Translations under genes and position numbers: made by a program
In this document: positions 16,633 to 26,456 of the stretch, piece by piece
Position numbering within the stretch: position 1 is the stretch's first letter
Layout of the letters: each line of letters begins with the position of its first letter
From: Sedimentitalea sp041224545
GTDB lineage: Bacteria; Pseudomonadota; Alphaproteobacteria; Rhodobacterales; Rhodobacteraceae
Direction of reading: 5' to 3'
Length of the DNA: 64,000 nucleotides
NCBI RefSeq assembly: GCF_041224545.1
Contig: NZ_JBGFGP010000090.1
Coordinates: forward strand, 1 to 64,000
Notes under the pieces: generated by a model
What the model was told of the DNA's origin: nothing
Database searches by the model: none
Seen by the model: the letters and a program-made list of their open reading frames with translations, nothing else

Positions 16633-19185
16633 GTGATCCGTTTCGTCCTATCCTTCTTTGGAGCGATTTTTACGCTCGTCACTCTTGGTATCGCCGTGCT
16701 GGCGCTCAGCATCGGCGCCATTTTCTGGATCTACGGCCGGGATCTGCCCAGCCACGAATCGCTGGCCAATTACAAACCGCCCACGATCAGCCGGATCTAT
16801 TCCGGTGAAGGTCACATGATCGACGAATTCGCCAAGGAACGCCGGCTGTTTGCGCCGGCGGACGAGATTCCGGACCTTGTGAAAGAGGCGTTTGTCTCAG
16901 CCGAAGACAAGAATTTCTACACGCACAAGGGCTATGATACCCGCGGCATCGCGGTGGCGGCGTTCGAGGCGGTGAAATCGCGTGGCCAGAACGTGCGCGG
17001 TGCCTCGACGATCACGCAGCAGGTGATGAAGAACTTCCTGCTGTCTGCGGATCGCAAGATCGAGCGCAAGATCAAGGAGATCATCCTTGCCGCCCGGCTC
17101 GAAGAGACGCTGGACAAGGAACAGATCCTCGAACTCTACCTGAACGAGATTTTCCTCGGGCAGAACTCCTATGGTGTTGCGGCGGCGAGCCAGACCTATT
17201 TCAACAAGACGCTGGCCGAGCTTGCACCGCACGAGGCGGCGATGCTGGCCGCGATGCCGCAAGCACCCAGCAAATACCATCCGGTTCTCGCCAAGGAACG
17301 GGTCACCCAGCGGCGCAATTATGTGCTGCGCGAAATGTACGAGAACGGCTATATCGACCACGCGACCTTTGAATACGAGGTGAAACAGCCGCTGCGTTCG
17401 GTTCAGAACGGTGATTTCGAGAGCTTCCGCACGGCCCTGCCGCCGCGCGATTATTTCACCGAGGAGATTCGACGCCAGTTGAAGGATGAATTCGGCGACG
17501 GCGAGTTCTTTACCGGCGGCTTTAGCGTGCGCGCCACTATCGACGAGGAAATGCAGACGGTCGCTGCTGAGTCGCTGCGACGTGAGTTGGAGCGTTATGA
17601 CCGTGGGCTTGGCATCTGGCACGGTACAGAAGACACGATCCCTGCCGAGAAGTTGACCGATGAGGCAAGCTGGCGCGAGGCGCTGCTCTCTGCCGACGTG
17701 CCGCGCGATGTCGTCCTGAACGGCGAATGGCACCCGGCAGTGGTTCTGGAGATGGGCGCGCAGGACGCCCGGATCGGCATTGAAGGTGTCGAAGAGGACG
17801 CCGACGGGCACTGGATCACCGCAAAAGATGTGCAATGGGCACGCAAGCGCAATCGTGATGGAACGCTGGGCCGCAAGGCGCAGGTGGCCGGCGACCTGCT
17901 GGATGTGGGCGACGTTGTGCTGGTGCGCGCGATGACGAATGACGATGACGGTTCGTTCATCCGCTGGACGCTGCGCCAGGTCAGCGATGTGCAGGGCGGC
18001 TTCATGGCGATGGACGTCAATACCGGCCGTGTCCTGGCGATGCAGGGCGGGTTCAGCTATCAGGATTCTGTGTTCAACCGTGCCACCCAGGCACAGCGCC
18101 AGCCGGGGTCGAGTTTCAAGCCATTCGTCTATGCTGCCGCGCTCGACAGCGGCTATAGCCCGGCGACCATCGTGGTCGATGCGCCGATCGAGGTGAACAC
18201 GCCGCAGGGGCTCTGGCGACCGCGCAACTCGTCCAACAAGTTCTACGGGCCGACGCCGCTGCGTACGGGGATCGAACAGTCAAGGAACCTGATGACCATC
18301 CGCCTCGCACAAGAGGTGGGCATGTACACGGTGGCCAATTATGCCGAGAAATTCGGCGTGTATGATGATATGGGACCGTATCTGGCCAATGCGCTCGGCT
18401 CGGAGGAGACGACGCTTTACAAGATGGTTGCGGCCTATGCCATGTTTGCCAATGGCGGTGAACGGGTGGAGCCGACGCTGGTTGACCGGATCCAGGACCG
18501 CTATGGCAAGACCATCTACCGGCATGACAAGCGCGATTGCGTCGATTGCGACTCGGCGGCGCTGCAACCTGGTGCGACCCCCCGGATCGTCAGCGATCGC
18601 GAACGGGTGATGGACGCGGTGACGGCGTATCAGCTGACCTCGATGATGAAGGGGGTCGTCGATCGCGGCACCGCGAGCGGCGTCGTGAAGCTGCCGGTGC
18701 CGACGGCGGGCAAGACCGGCACCACCAACGAGGCGCGCGACGTCTGGTTCATCGGCTTTACCAGCAATATCGTTGCCGGGTGCTATATCGGCTATGACCG
18801 TCCGCGCCCCCTCGGGCGGAGCGCCTACGGATCGTCGCTCTGCGGTCCGGTGTTCCAGTCCTTCATGCTCGAGGCGACCGAGAAATATGGCGGCGGCCCG
18901 TTCGAAGTGCCGCCGGGTGGCTATTTCATCAAGATCGACCGCTTTACCGGAGGGCGTCTGCCGGACAGCGCCAGCGGCCCGAATGTCGTTGCCGAGTATT
19001 TCCGCGATGGCACCGATCCCGATTTCGGCCGTACCTATGACGGCGGTTTCGCTATGGGATCGAACCTGCCTCTGGTGGAAGAGGTGCAGAGCGGCGGGCG
19101 GCAGGTCAAGACATCTACCGGTGGCACCGCGGTTGTCGGACCCAAGGCGAATTTCGGCACCGTGAGTTCGGGCGGATTGTATTGA
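16633..19185 (+). CDS. mrcA: penicillin-binding protein 1A
   Basis: 850 residues, GTG start preceded by AGAGGC. After one transmembrane helix (about 7-33) comes the GT51 glycosyltransferase with Glu91 in SAEDKNFYTHKG and GASTITQQV. A domain of about 150 residues (300-450), OB-like in other PBP1A proteins, separates it from the transpeptidase, which has SSFK with Ser493 and Lys496 and KTGTTN near 694. It polymerises and cross-links peptidoglycan in the periplasm. No partner gene is adjacent. The upstream promoter TTGACG-17-TATATA is strong. Confidence 0.95.
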   Translation: MIRFVLSFFGAIFTLVTLGIAVLALSIGAIFWIYGRDLPSHESLANYKPPTISRIYSGEGHMIDEFAKERRLFAPADEIPDLVKEAFVSAEDKNFYTHKGYDTRGIAVAAFEAVKSRGQNVRGASTITQQVMKNFLLSADRKIERKIKEIILAARLEETLDKEQILELYLNEIFLGQNSYGVAAASQTYFNKTLAELAPHEAAMLAAMPQAPSKYHPVLAKERVTQRRNYVLREMYENGYIDHATFEYEVKQPLRSVQNGDFESFRTALPPRDYFTEEIRRQLKDEFGDGEFFTGGFSVRATIDEEMQTVAAESLRRELERYDRGLGIWHGTEDTIPAEKLTDEASWREALLSADVPRDVVLNGEWHPAVVLEMGAQDARIGIEGVEEDADGHWITAKDVQWARKRNRDGTLGRKAQVAGDLLDVGDVVLVRAMTNDDDGSFIRWTLRQVSDVQGGFMAMDVNTGRVLAMQGGFSYQDSVFNRATQAQRQPGSSFKPFVYAAALDSGYSPATIVVDAPIEVNTPQGLWRPRNSSNKFYGPTPLRTGIEQSRNLMTIRLAQEVGMYTVANYAEKFGVYDDMGPYLANALGSEETTLYKMVAAYAMFANGGERVEPTLVDRIQDRYGKTIYRHDKRDCVDCDSAALQPGATPRIVSDRERVMDAVTAYQLTSMMKGVVDRGTASGVVKLPVPTAGKTGTTNEARDVWFIGFTSNIVAGCYIGYDRPRPLGRSAYGSSLCGPVFQSFMLEATEKYGGGPFEVPPGGYFIKIDRFTGGRLPDSASGPNVVAEYFRDGTDPDFGRTYDGGFAMGSNLPLVEEVQSGGRQVKTSTGGTAVVGPKANFGTVSSGGLY

Positions 19186-19269
19186 CGCCCTATGGGCGCA
19201 AGCGGTGCTTGCCGCGCTGGCGGGGCTGGTTTATCACCGGGTCTCACAGACTGAACCGCTAGGATTGCC

Positions 19270-20397
19270 ATGCGCGCCGAAACCCAGAACACCGTTGCCG
19301 AGATCGAGAAATCGCTGGAGCTGCTGGCGCAGCGGCTCGATTGGGAAACCGCGCCGCACCGGCTCGAGGAATTCAATGCACGTGTCGAGGATCCCAACCT
19401 TTGGGATGATCCGGATGCCGCGCAAAAGCTGATGCGCGACCGGCAGACGCTGGTTGACGCGATGGAGACCTACGAGTCGATCAAACGCGACCTCTCGGAC
19501 AATGTCGAAATGATCGAACTGGGCGAGATGGAAGAGGATGAAGAGGTGGTCGCCGATGCCGAGACCGCACTCAAATCCCTTGCCGTCAAGGCCGCGCAGA
19601 AAGAGCTTGAGGCGCTGCTGGATGGTGAGGCGGATGGCAATGACACCTTTCTGGAGATCAACGCCGGTGCGGGCGGCACCGAGAGCTGTGACTGGGCGTC
19701 GATGCTGGCGCGGATGTATGTTCGCTGGGCCGAGAAAAAGGGCTACAAGGTCGAGCTGCAATCAGAAAGCGCGGGCGACGAGGCGGGAATCAAGTCGGCA
19801 ACCTACAAGATCAGCGGTCAGAACGCCTATGGCTGGCTGAAATCCGAGAGCGGTGTGCACCGGCTGGTGCGGATCAGCCCCTTTGACAGCGCCGCCAAGC
19901 GTCACACCTCGTTCTCTTCGGTCTGGGTATATCCGGTCGTGGATGACAATATCGAAATCGAGGTCAACCCGGCGGATATCCGCGTTGACACCTACCGGTC
20001 CTCCGGGGCGGGCGGGCAGCACGTCAACACCACGGACTCGGCGGTGCGGATCACCCATCACCCCACGGGGATCGTGGTGACAAGCTCGGAGAAATCCCAG
20101 CACCAGAACCGCGACATCGCGATGAAGGCGCTCAAGTCGCGGCTGTATCAGCTGGAACTCGACAAGCGCAACGCCGCCATCAACGAAGCGCATGAAAACA
20201 AGGGCGACGCCGGCTGGGGCAACCAGATCCGATCCTACGTCCTGCAACCCTACCAGATGGTCAAGGATCTGCGCACGAACTACGAAACCTCGGACACTAA
20301 GGGAGTGCTCGACGGCGATCTGGATGGATTCATGGGCGCGACGCTGGCGCTGGATGTGACCGGCAAGAGCCGGGCCGAGGCACGGGCCGAGGGCTGA
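19270..20397 (+). CDS. prfB: peptide chain release factor 2
   Basis: 375 residues, full length. The GGQ loop (SSGAGGQHVNTTDSAVR) that triggers peptide hydrolysis and the SPF tripeptide (ISPFDSAAKRH) that reads UGA/UAA are both present. Unlike the E. coli gene, the coding sequence is continuous: there is no in-frame TGA requiring programmed +1 frameshifting. An AGGA site precedes the ATG. Confidence 0.97.
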   Translation: MRAETQNTVAEIEKSLELLAQRLDWETAPHRLEEFNARVEDPNLWDDPDAAQKLMRDRQTLVDAMETYESIKRDLSDNVEMIELGEMEEDEEVVADAETALKSLAVKAAQKELEALLDGEADGNDTFLEINAGAGGTESCDWASMLARMYVRWAEKKGYKVELQSESAGDEAGIKSATYKISGQNAYGWLKSESGVHRLVRISPFDSAAKRHTSFSSVWVYPVVDDNIEIEVNPADIRVDTYRSSGAGGQHVNTTDSAVRITHHPTGIVVTSSEKSQHQNRDIAMKALKSRLYQLELDKRNAAINEAHENKGDAGWGNQIRSYVLQPYQMVKDLRTNYETSDTKGVLDGDLDGFMGATLALDVTGKSRAEARAEG

Positions 20398-20490
20398 CGG
20401 GCTTGCGGTGACGCAACGTCCGCCCCGAGACGCCGCAATTCCGTCATGCTTTTTCGCTAGCGATCACGTGCCCGAGCACAGGAGCGCGTC

Positions 20491-21981
20491 ATGGCCACCG
20501 AGATCATCGACGGCGATCTGACGTCGACCTATTTCCTGGACCTGTCCGATGAGGTCATCGTCACGCCCTTCGGCAGTGTGTTCACCGATGATTTCCTCGG
20601 TCTGACCAACCGCACAGAGGCGGATATCGGCGTCACCCTTCAACTCATGGGGCGGATTCAGGCGGACGGGATTGCTGTTGCACTGGTTTCGGATCAGGGA
20701 ACCGGGGTCGGGCAGGGTTTGCGCTCGGACATCAGTGTTGGTCAAACCGGATATCTTTCCGGGCAATTTGGGCTGCTGGTCTTTCAAGGATTCGGCGCGG
20801 ATATTCGTGTCGCCGGAGATATACGCGGCACTTATGGCGGAATTGAAACGGCATCGCCCGACACGGTGCTGAGAGTATCCGGCACCGTGCATGGCACAGG
20901 TGTCGGGATCAGGATCGCCAGTCAGGGTGACGAGTCGGACGGGTATGCCGCGATTTTCAACCGTGGTTGGATTTCTTCGGGCGACGGCGCGGCCATCGAA
21001 CTTCTTGATGCCGGTGGCGCGATCCGCAATGTCTCGGTGATTTCCGGCGCTTTCGGCGTGTCTTCTAACGGTCATCAGGAACTCGTCATTCGAAACGAGG
21101 GAACGATCCTTGCGTCCGTGTCGCACGCGATCGAACTGACGGATGGCGATGAACTGGCGACCATCACCAATTCTGGCAGTATCAGCACGGTCGGGGATGC
21201 GATCCATTTGCAGGATGCCGATTTGCGATTGGTAAATTCGGGTACGCTCGCGGGAAATCTGGGTATTTGGCTCGACAGCGCGGGTGACCTGATCCTGCGC
21301 AATTCCGGGGTGATCAGCGGCGATATCGATGCGTTGGTCGATCATCGCTGGTCTGGCAACACGGATATCGTGAATACCGGCGTGATCTCGGGCAACATCA
21401 ATGGCGGCGAGAGCCAGGCCGATTATCGACTGATCAATCACGGCACGATTGTCGGCGATATCGGTCTTGGCGCGGGCGATGATTTTTACAAGCTGACTGC
21501 GACCGGGATCACGACCGGTGCGGTCGACGGCGGGACGGGAAACGACACTCTGATCGGCAATGATGGGGCCGACAGGCTGTCCGGTGATGACGGCGATGAC
21601 CGGCTGCGCGGTCGTGGCGGCGATGACACGCTGGACGGTGGCGCGGGATCGGATCGGCTGCATGGGGGCGCGGGCAACGATACGCTTGACGGCGGTCGCG
21701 ATTTCGGGCCCGAAGGTTCGGACGAGACCCAGACCGACATTCTGACCGGAGGCAGCGGCGCCGACATATTCGTGTTCGGTGACCGGAGCGGTCAGGACCG
21801 GGTTGTCGATTTCGAGCAGGGCAGTGACCTTTTGCGCCTGGAGGGCCATGTCGGCGGGTTCGAGACCTTGGACATCCGTGACCAAAACGGCAACCTGCGT
21901 GTGGAGCATGACAACGGATCGATCACCCTGGTCGGTCTGGCCGGGTTAGACCTGTCGGATTCCGATTTCGATTTCGTCTGA
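20491..21981 (+). CDS. RTX-type calcium-binding repeat protein, probably type I secreted (first of two)
   Basis: 496 residues. The N-terminal 330 are glycine- and asparagine-rich with recurring patterns such as VNSGTLAGN, NSGVISGD and NTGVISGN, which suggest a beta-solenoid. From about 348 there are RTX nonapeptides (GGTGNDTLIGNDGADRLS, GGAGNDTLDGG). The last 70 residues, GADIFVFGDRSGQDRVVDF onwards, are nearly shared with the next RTX gene and probably carry the type I secretion signal. There is no N-terminal signal peptide and no secretion ABC/MFP gene nearby. GGAG precedes the ATG. Substrate or adhesion target unknown. Confidence 0.85.
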   Translation: MATEIIDGDLTSTYFLDLSDEVIVTPFGSVFTDDFLGLTNRTEADIGVTLQLMGRIQADGIAVALVSDQGTGVGQGLRSDISVGQTGYLSGQFGLLVFQGFGADIRVAGDIRGTYGGIETASPDTVLRVSGTVHGTGVGIRIASQGDESDGYAAIFNRGWISSGDGAAIELLDAGGAIRNVSVISGAFGVSSNGHQELVIRNEGTILASVSHAIELTDGDELATITNSGSISTVGDAIHLQDADLRLVNSGTLAGNLGIWLDSAGDLILRNSGVISGDIDALVDHRWSGNTDIVNTGVISGNINGGESQADYRLINHGTIVGDIGLGAGDDFYKLTATGITTGAVDGGTGNDTLIGNDGADRLSGDDGDDRLRGRGGDDTLDGGAGSDRLHGGAGNDTLDGGRDFGPEGSDETQTDILTGGSGADIFVFGDRSGQDRVVDFEQGSDLLRLEGHVGGFETLDIRDQNGNLRVEHDNGSITLVGLAGLDLSDSDFDFV

Positions 21982-22161
21982 CCGGATACGGCCGACGGGC
22001 CGAGAGCCACATTCAACCGGACATTGGGCGCGCTGAAGCCGCGCGAAAGTTCCGCCGCATTCAAGCGGCCGGGAAGCTTTGCCTCGGTATCTGTATTTTT
22101 GGCGCAATTTATGTTAAGAAATTCCCATTATCCAGCACATATATTTTAGAGGAGAAGAATA

Positions 22162-23955
22162 ATGCCAACGCGGTTTCTGAATGTGACATTTGATGGTGTA
22201 AACGACGTTCCGCGTTTGCCTGGCGCAAGTGCAGTTTCCTGGAACACCGGCGGGTCCCGGCCGACGATTGACAGATATTCGGTTTTCGTAGAAGCGCCCG
22301 ACGATCTGGATGCGACCCTGAACCTGACCGGATCGGATTGGCGTATCCGGATGTTGCAGGTTGCCGGTGACGATCACATCACGCGGATCGTGGATGCCGA
22401 TAACGCTGCCGGTCGGGAAATCGAATATCTGAACCTTGGCTACAATTCCGATGTCGAGCTGACATCGACCAGGGTGCGTTACATGAACGGGTGGGAGGGT
22501 GATCTGCATGACATCACGCTGGGCGCCCAGAACGACTGGATGCACTGGATCAGCCTTGGCGCCGATGTGAACAGGCTCGACACCGCGGTCGGGAATATCG
22601 GCGGGATCGACATCTACCGGGGGCGCGGCGACTTCACCGTGCGCGGTGGAGTGCAGAGCATCGGTTTCGGAACGCTCGATGACAGTCTTGTGGTGGATGC
22701 CGGGCGCGTGTCCTCGGTCAATATGCGGGAAGGGAACGACACGGTCGTTGTGCGAAATGGCGGCCTCATAGAGATGTTGAAGGATTTCGGTGGAGCGAGT
22801 GATGTCAGGGTGCTCGCAGGCAGCAGTCTGGACAGTTTCCGGGGCGGCGAGGGCGACGTCTCGATCGCGCTTTTCGGAACGGCGCGCGCGGAATCGATCC
22901 GTGTCTTTGACAGCGATCTGACCTTTTCGTCCAGAAAGGGCGGCGTGCAGACCATCTTCGGGTGGGAAGTCAGTTCGGACGTGACCATCGGCAGCGGGGG
23001 AGTCGCGAGCATCAAGTTCACATCCGACACCACCCAGTCGCATCAGATCACGGGCTCCGCGAATGGCTATATCGGGTCAATCGAAATAACCGACCGACGG
23101 GATGACGCAAGCGACGACCAGAGTACGGTGGTGGATCTGACCTATCTTGCCGGATCGGTTCGCCTCGGGAACGGGGCCGACAGGGTGACCACCGGGAACG
23201 GCGAAACCGGCTGGGTCGAAAACATCTCGACCTCTGGCGGCAATGATGTGGTGACTCTCGGCTCGGGGGGGGCCGGTCTTGTCGGCACCGGTCGCGGCAA
23301 CGACCGGATCAACGTGCGGGACCTGTTCTATACCACCGAAGACGAGGGGGTTGTCATTCGCGGCGGTGCCGGTGCCGATACCCTGAGCTTTCACGCATTT
23401 TCACAGGGGGTGACCTTTAGCCTGGCCTTGAATGGCGCCTATCAGGAAGTTGCCAGCGACGCCGGATATTTCAGTGCCGTCGGCGTCGAGAACCTCATCG
23501 GCAGCCAGCGCGCGGATACGTTGACAGGTGATGCCGGCAGAAATGTCATCTCGGGCAAGGGGGGTGCAGACCGGATACTGGGCGGCAGCGGCAATGACAC
23601 GATCAGGGGCGATGCGGGCAACGACAAGCTGTTTGGACAGATCGGCCGCGACACCGTGATCGGTGGTGCCGGCCGCGATACCATTGATGGCGGTTTCGGC
23701 AATGATACCCTGCGCGGCAATGGTGGAGCGGATATCTTCGTATTTGGCAGGAGGAGCGGTACGGATACCGTTGTTGATTTTGCCGACGGGACTGACACGC
23801 TGCGCCTGGTCGGTCATACCGGTGGGTTCGGGGATCTCACGTTCTCCAATTCCGGCGGAAATCGCGAGATCGAACATGACAATGGAACCATTGTGCTGGC
23901 AGGGCAGGCCGGTCTGGTTCTGACGCCGGCAGACTTTGATTTCGTCATGGCCTGA
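22162..23955 (+). CDS. RTX-type calcium-binding repeat protein, probably type I secreted (second of two)
   Basis: 597 residues, with GAGGAGAAG before the ATG in an AT-rich leader. Residues 1-400 are a beta-rich region not resembling the first RTX protein. Around 450-530 come RTX repeats (GGSGNDTIRGDAGNDKLFG, GGAGRDTIDGG). The C-terminal 75 residues, from GADIFVFGRRSGTDTVVDF, closely match the end of the neighbouring protein. The pair therefore probably arose by duplication or domain swapping with a common secretion tail. It has no catalytic motif that I can see, so a surface or extracellular structural role is as likely as toxicity. Confidence 0.83.
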   Translation: MPTRFLNVTFDGVNDVPRLPGASAVSWNTGGSRPTIDRYSVFVEAPDDLDATLNLTGSDWRIRMLQVAGDDHITRIVDADNAAGREIEYLNLGYNSDVELTSTRVRYMNGWEGDLHDITLGAQNDWMHWISLGADVNRLDTAVGNIGGIDIYRGRGDFTVRGGVQSIGFGTLDDSLVVDAGRVSSVNMREGNDTVVVRNGGLIEMLKDFGGASDVRVLAGSSLDSFRGGEGDVSIALFGTARAESIRVFDSDLTFSSRKGGVQTIFGWEVSSDVTIGSGGVASIKFTSDTTQSHQITGSANGYIGSIEITDRRDDASDDQSTVVDLTYLAGSVRLGNGADRVTTGNGETGWVENISTSGGNDVVTLGSGGAGLVGTGRGNDRINVRDLFYTTEDEGVVIRGGAGADTLSFHAFSQGVTFSLALNGAYQEVASDAGYFSAVGVENLIGSQRADTLTGDAGRNVISGKGGADRILGGSGNDTIRGDAGNDKLFGQIGRDTVIGGAGRDTIDGGFGNDTLRGNGGADIFVFGRRSGTDTVVDFADGTDTLRLVGHTGGFGDLTFSNSGGNREIEHDNGTIVLAGQAGLVLTPADFDFVMA

Positions 23956-24041
23956 GATCGGGTTGTGCCCCTGCAATCAGGGGGTTGCATGGTCCGGGGC
24001 AGCGGCTAGTTTGGCAGCACGACTGTCCGAGGAACTGCCCC

Positions 24042-25439
24042 ATGTCCCTGACCCAGCAAACGGCAACCAGCCTGCTCGCCAAACTGTCCGACGGGTCTTT
24101 GTCCGCGAGCGAGCTGATGCAGGCGACATTGGCGCGGATCGATGCGGTGAACGGTGCGGTCAATGCGATTGTGTCGTTGCGGGACCCGGACGAACTCATG
24201 GCCGAGGCGCGCGACCTCGACAATGGTGCCAGACGCGGCCCGTTGCACGGCCTGCCGATCGCGGTCAAGGATCTCGTCAATGTTGCCGGGGTGCGATCGA
24301 CATTCGGCTCGCCGATCTTTGCCGATAATGTGCCCGAAAAAGATGACATGATTGCCGCCCGGATGCGCGCGGCGGGTGCCATCCTGATCGGCAAGACCAA
24401 TACGCCGGAATTCGGGCTTGGCAGCAATACGTTCAATCCGGTGCATGGTGCGACGCGGAACCCCTATGACACGTCTCGCAGTTGCGGAGGCTCGTCGGGC
24501 GGGGCGGCGGTGAGCCTGGCAACAGGGATGACGGCGCTGGCGGACGGGTCGGACATGATGGGAAGCCTGCGCAACCCGGCAGCCTGGAACAATGTCTACG
24601 GGTTCAGACCCGGCTGGGGACGGGTGCCGTCCGAGCCGGAGGGTGATATTTTTCTGCACCAGTTGTCGACATTGGGTCCGATGGCACGCTCGCCCGAGGA
24701 TATCGCCATCCTGCTCGACGTGATTTCCGGACCTGACCCGAGGCAACCGCACGGGTTGCCGGTGGACCCGGTCGCGCCGCTGTCTGCCGCGGACCCCAAG
24801 GGTCTGCGGATCGGCTGGCTGGGCGACTGGGGCGGGGCATATCCGATGGAAGAGGGCATTCTCGACCTGTCATGCGACGCGCTCAAGGTGCTGGAAACGC
24901 TCGGTTGTGTGGTTGAGCCGCTCGCCGCCCCGTTTTCGGCAGAGGCCATCTGGCAAAGCTGGATCGATCTGCGGGCCTGGCAGGTTTCGACAGGATTATC
25001 GGGTTTTCTGGCGGAAGGGGCCGAGTTGAAAGACACCGCGATCTGGGAAACCGAACGCGGGCTTGGGTTGTCGGCCCTCGATGTTCACAAGGCCAGCGTG
25101 ATCCGGTCGCAGTGGTTCATGACGGCGGCGGCATTGTTTGAGACCTATGATGCCTTGGTCCTGCCCACGGCGCAGGTCTGGCCCTTTGACGCGGATATCC
25201 CGTATCCGACCAGCATCGCGGGCACGGCGATGGACACCTATCATCAATGGATGCAGGTCGTCGTTCCGGTCAGCCTGATCGGTTTGCCGGCGCTGGCGGT
25301 TCCGGCCGGGTTCGGTTCTCGGGGGCTTCCGATGGGGGTCCAGATTTTCGGGCCGCGCGGGAGCGACGCGAAGCTGCTGGCGCTTGGCGCGGCCTATCAC
25401 GCGGCGACCGATTGGCCGGCACATCGCCCGCCACTGTAG
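24042..25439 (+). CDS. amidase (amidase signature family)
   Basis: 465 residues from ATG 24042. The amidase signature catalytic triad is complete: Lys76 in AVKDLVN, cis-Ser151 in CGGSSGG and nucleophile Ser175 in DMMGSLRNPA. The nucleophile region reads MMGSLR where GGSIR is usual, a modest deviation. These enzymes hydrolyse carboxamides; the physiological substrate is unknown, and glutamyl-tRNA amidotransferase subunit A is unlikely because no gatB/gatC lie nearby. It is followed after 25 bases by a DUF2189 gene. Confidence 0.88.
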   Translation: MSLTQQTATSLLAKLSDGSLSASELMQATLARIDAVNGAVNAIVSLRDPDELMAEARDLDNGARRGPLHGLPIAVKDLVNVAGVRSTFGSPIFADNVPEKDDMIAARMRAAGAILIGKTNTPEFGLGSNTFNPVHGATRNPYDTSRSCGGSSGGAAVSLATGMTALADGSDMMGSLRNPAAWNNVYGFRPGWGRVPSEPEGDIFLHQLSTLGPMARSPEDIAILLDVISGPDPRQPHGLPVDPVAPLSAADPKGLRIGWLGDWGGAYPMEEGILDLSCDALKVLETLGCVVEPLAAPFSAEAIWQSWIDLRAWQVSTGLSGFLAEGAELKDTAIWETERGLGLSALDVHKASVIRSQWFMTAAALFETYDALVLPTAQVWPFDADIPYPTSIAGTAMDTYHQWMQVVVPVSLIGLPALAVPAGFGSRGLPMGVQIFGPRGSDAKLLALGAAYHAATDWPAHRPPL

Positions 25440-25464
25440 TCGAGGCGATCGGGGAGGAGAGGGA

Positions 25465-26244
25465 ATGGAGCAAACACTCGAACATGGTGTGCCGCCGTTG
25501 CAGCCTGTGTCTGGCGGGATCCTGCGCACCGCACTTCGACGCGGCTGGCGGGATTTTCGCCGCGCACCGGTCTATGGGCTGGTCTTTGCCGCGTTCTACG
25601 TTCTTGCAGGTTGGCTGATGACACTGATCACCGCCCGCACCGGCACGACCTTCTGGCTGGTGCTGGCGGCCATCGGCTTCCCGCTGATCGGTCCCTTTGC
25701 CGCCGTCGGTCTTTACGAGGTCTCCCGCCGGCTGGAAAAGGGTATCCCGTTGGACTGGGGCGGCATACTCGGCGTGGTCATTCATCAGAGCCGACGGCAA
25801 CTCCCGTCGATCTGCGCCATCATCATCGTGGTGTTCCTGTGGTGGTTCTTTATCGGCCACATGATATTCGCGCTGTTCCTGGGCCTGTCGACGATGACCA
25901 ATATCTCGACCTCCTTCGATGTGTTCCTGACGATGAACGGGCTGATGATGCTGGCGGTCGGCACGGTTGTCGGCGCGTTGTTTGCGCTGCTGCTCTACAT
26001 GATAACCGTTTTGTCGCTTCCGTTGTTGCTCGATCGCGAGGTGGATTTCGTGACCGCGATGATCACCAGCTTCAAATATGTCACGGCGCACCCGCTGCCG
26101 ATGCTGCTCTGGGCGGCGTTCATCGCGGTGGCGAGTTTTGCCGCCCTGTTGCCTTGGTTCCTGGGCCTGTTTCTGGTGCTGCCGCTGCTCGGTCATGCTA
26201 CCTGGCACCTGTATGACCAGCTCAAGGACGTCGCTGGCGGCTAG
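25465..26244 (+). CDS. DUF2189 family membrane protein
   Basis: 259 residues from the ATG that follows GGAGGAGAGG. About six transmembrane segments, with the conserved block LIGPFAAVGLYEVSRRLE that marks DUF2189 proteins (integral membrane proteins of unknown function, sometimes annotated as cytochrome c oxidase-like). It is probably co-transcribed with the amidase gene. Its stop overlaps the end of the convergent small gene by 4 bases. Confidence 0.82.
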   Translation: MEQTLEHGVPPLQPVSGGILRTALRRGWRDFRRAPVYGLVFAAFYVLAGWLMTLITARTGTTFWLVLAAIGFPLIGPFAAVGLYEVSRRLEKGIPLDWGGILGVVIHQSRRQLPSICAIIIVVFLWWFFIGHMIFALFLGLSTMTNISTSFDVFLTMNGLMMLAVGTVVGALFALLLYMITVLSLPLLLDREVDFVTAMITSFKYVTAHPLPMLLWAAFIAVASFAALLPWFLGLFLVLPLLGHATWHLYDQLKDVAGG

Positions 26245-26456
26245 GCGGGCTCGCGGCCTTCGCTGACCAGGCGGGCGCGCAGCGCCGGCGCTGCCGGGTG
26301 ATCCTGTTCCAACGCGAACACATAGGCGTGGGTCAGGTAAAAGCCCGCCGCATCCGGGGTTTTTGCTGTCTCTGCCGCCTCGCGATACAGATCGACCAGG
26401 GCGCGGTGGTCGCGGGCGGCATGGGCCGCCAGCAACCGTTCGTCCAGATCCGTCAT
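26241..26456 (-). CDS. small helical protein coupled to the Rieske oxygenase
   Basis: 71 residues, start ATG 26456 overlapping the TGA of the Rieske gene (ATGA). The sequence is all-helical and Ala-rich (LVDLYREAAETAKTPDAAGF), consistent with one or two TPR-like helical hairpins. I do not recognise a named family. Coupling to the oxygenase suggests that it is made with it, perhaps as an accessory protein. Confidence 0.7.
   Translation of the reverse strand: MTDLDERLLAAHAARDHRALVDLYREAAETAKTPDAAGFYLTHAYVFALEQDHPAAPALRARLVSEGREPA

Noticed and set aside
19270..20397. Programmed frameshift in prfB
   Set aside because: The coding frame is continuous from the start to the GGQ region, with no early in-frame TGA.
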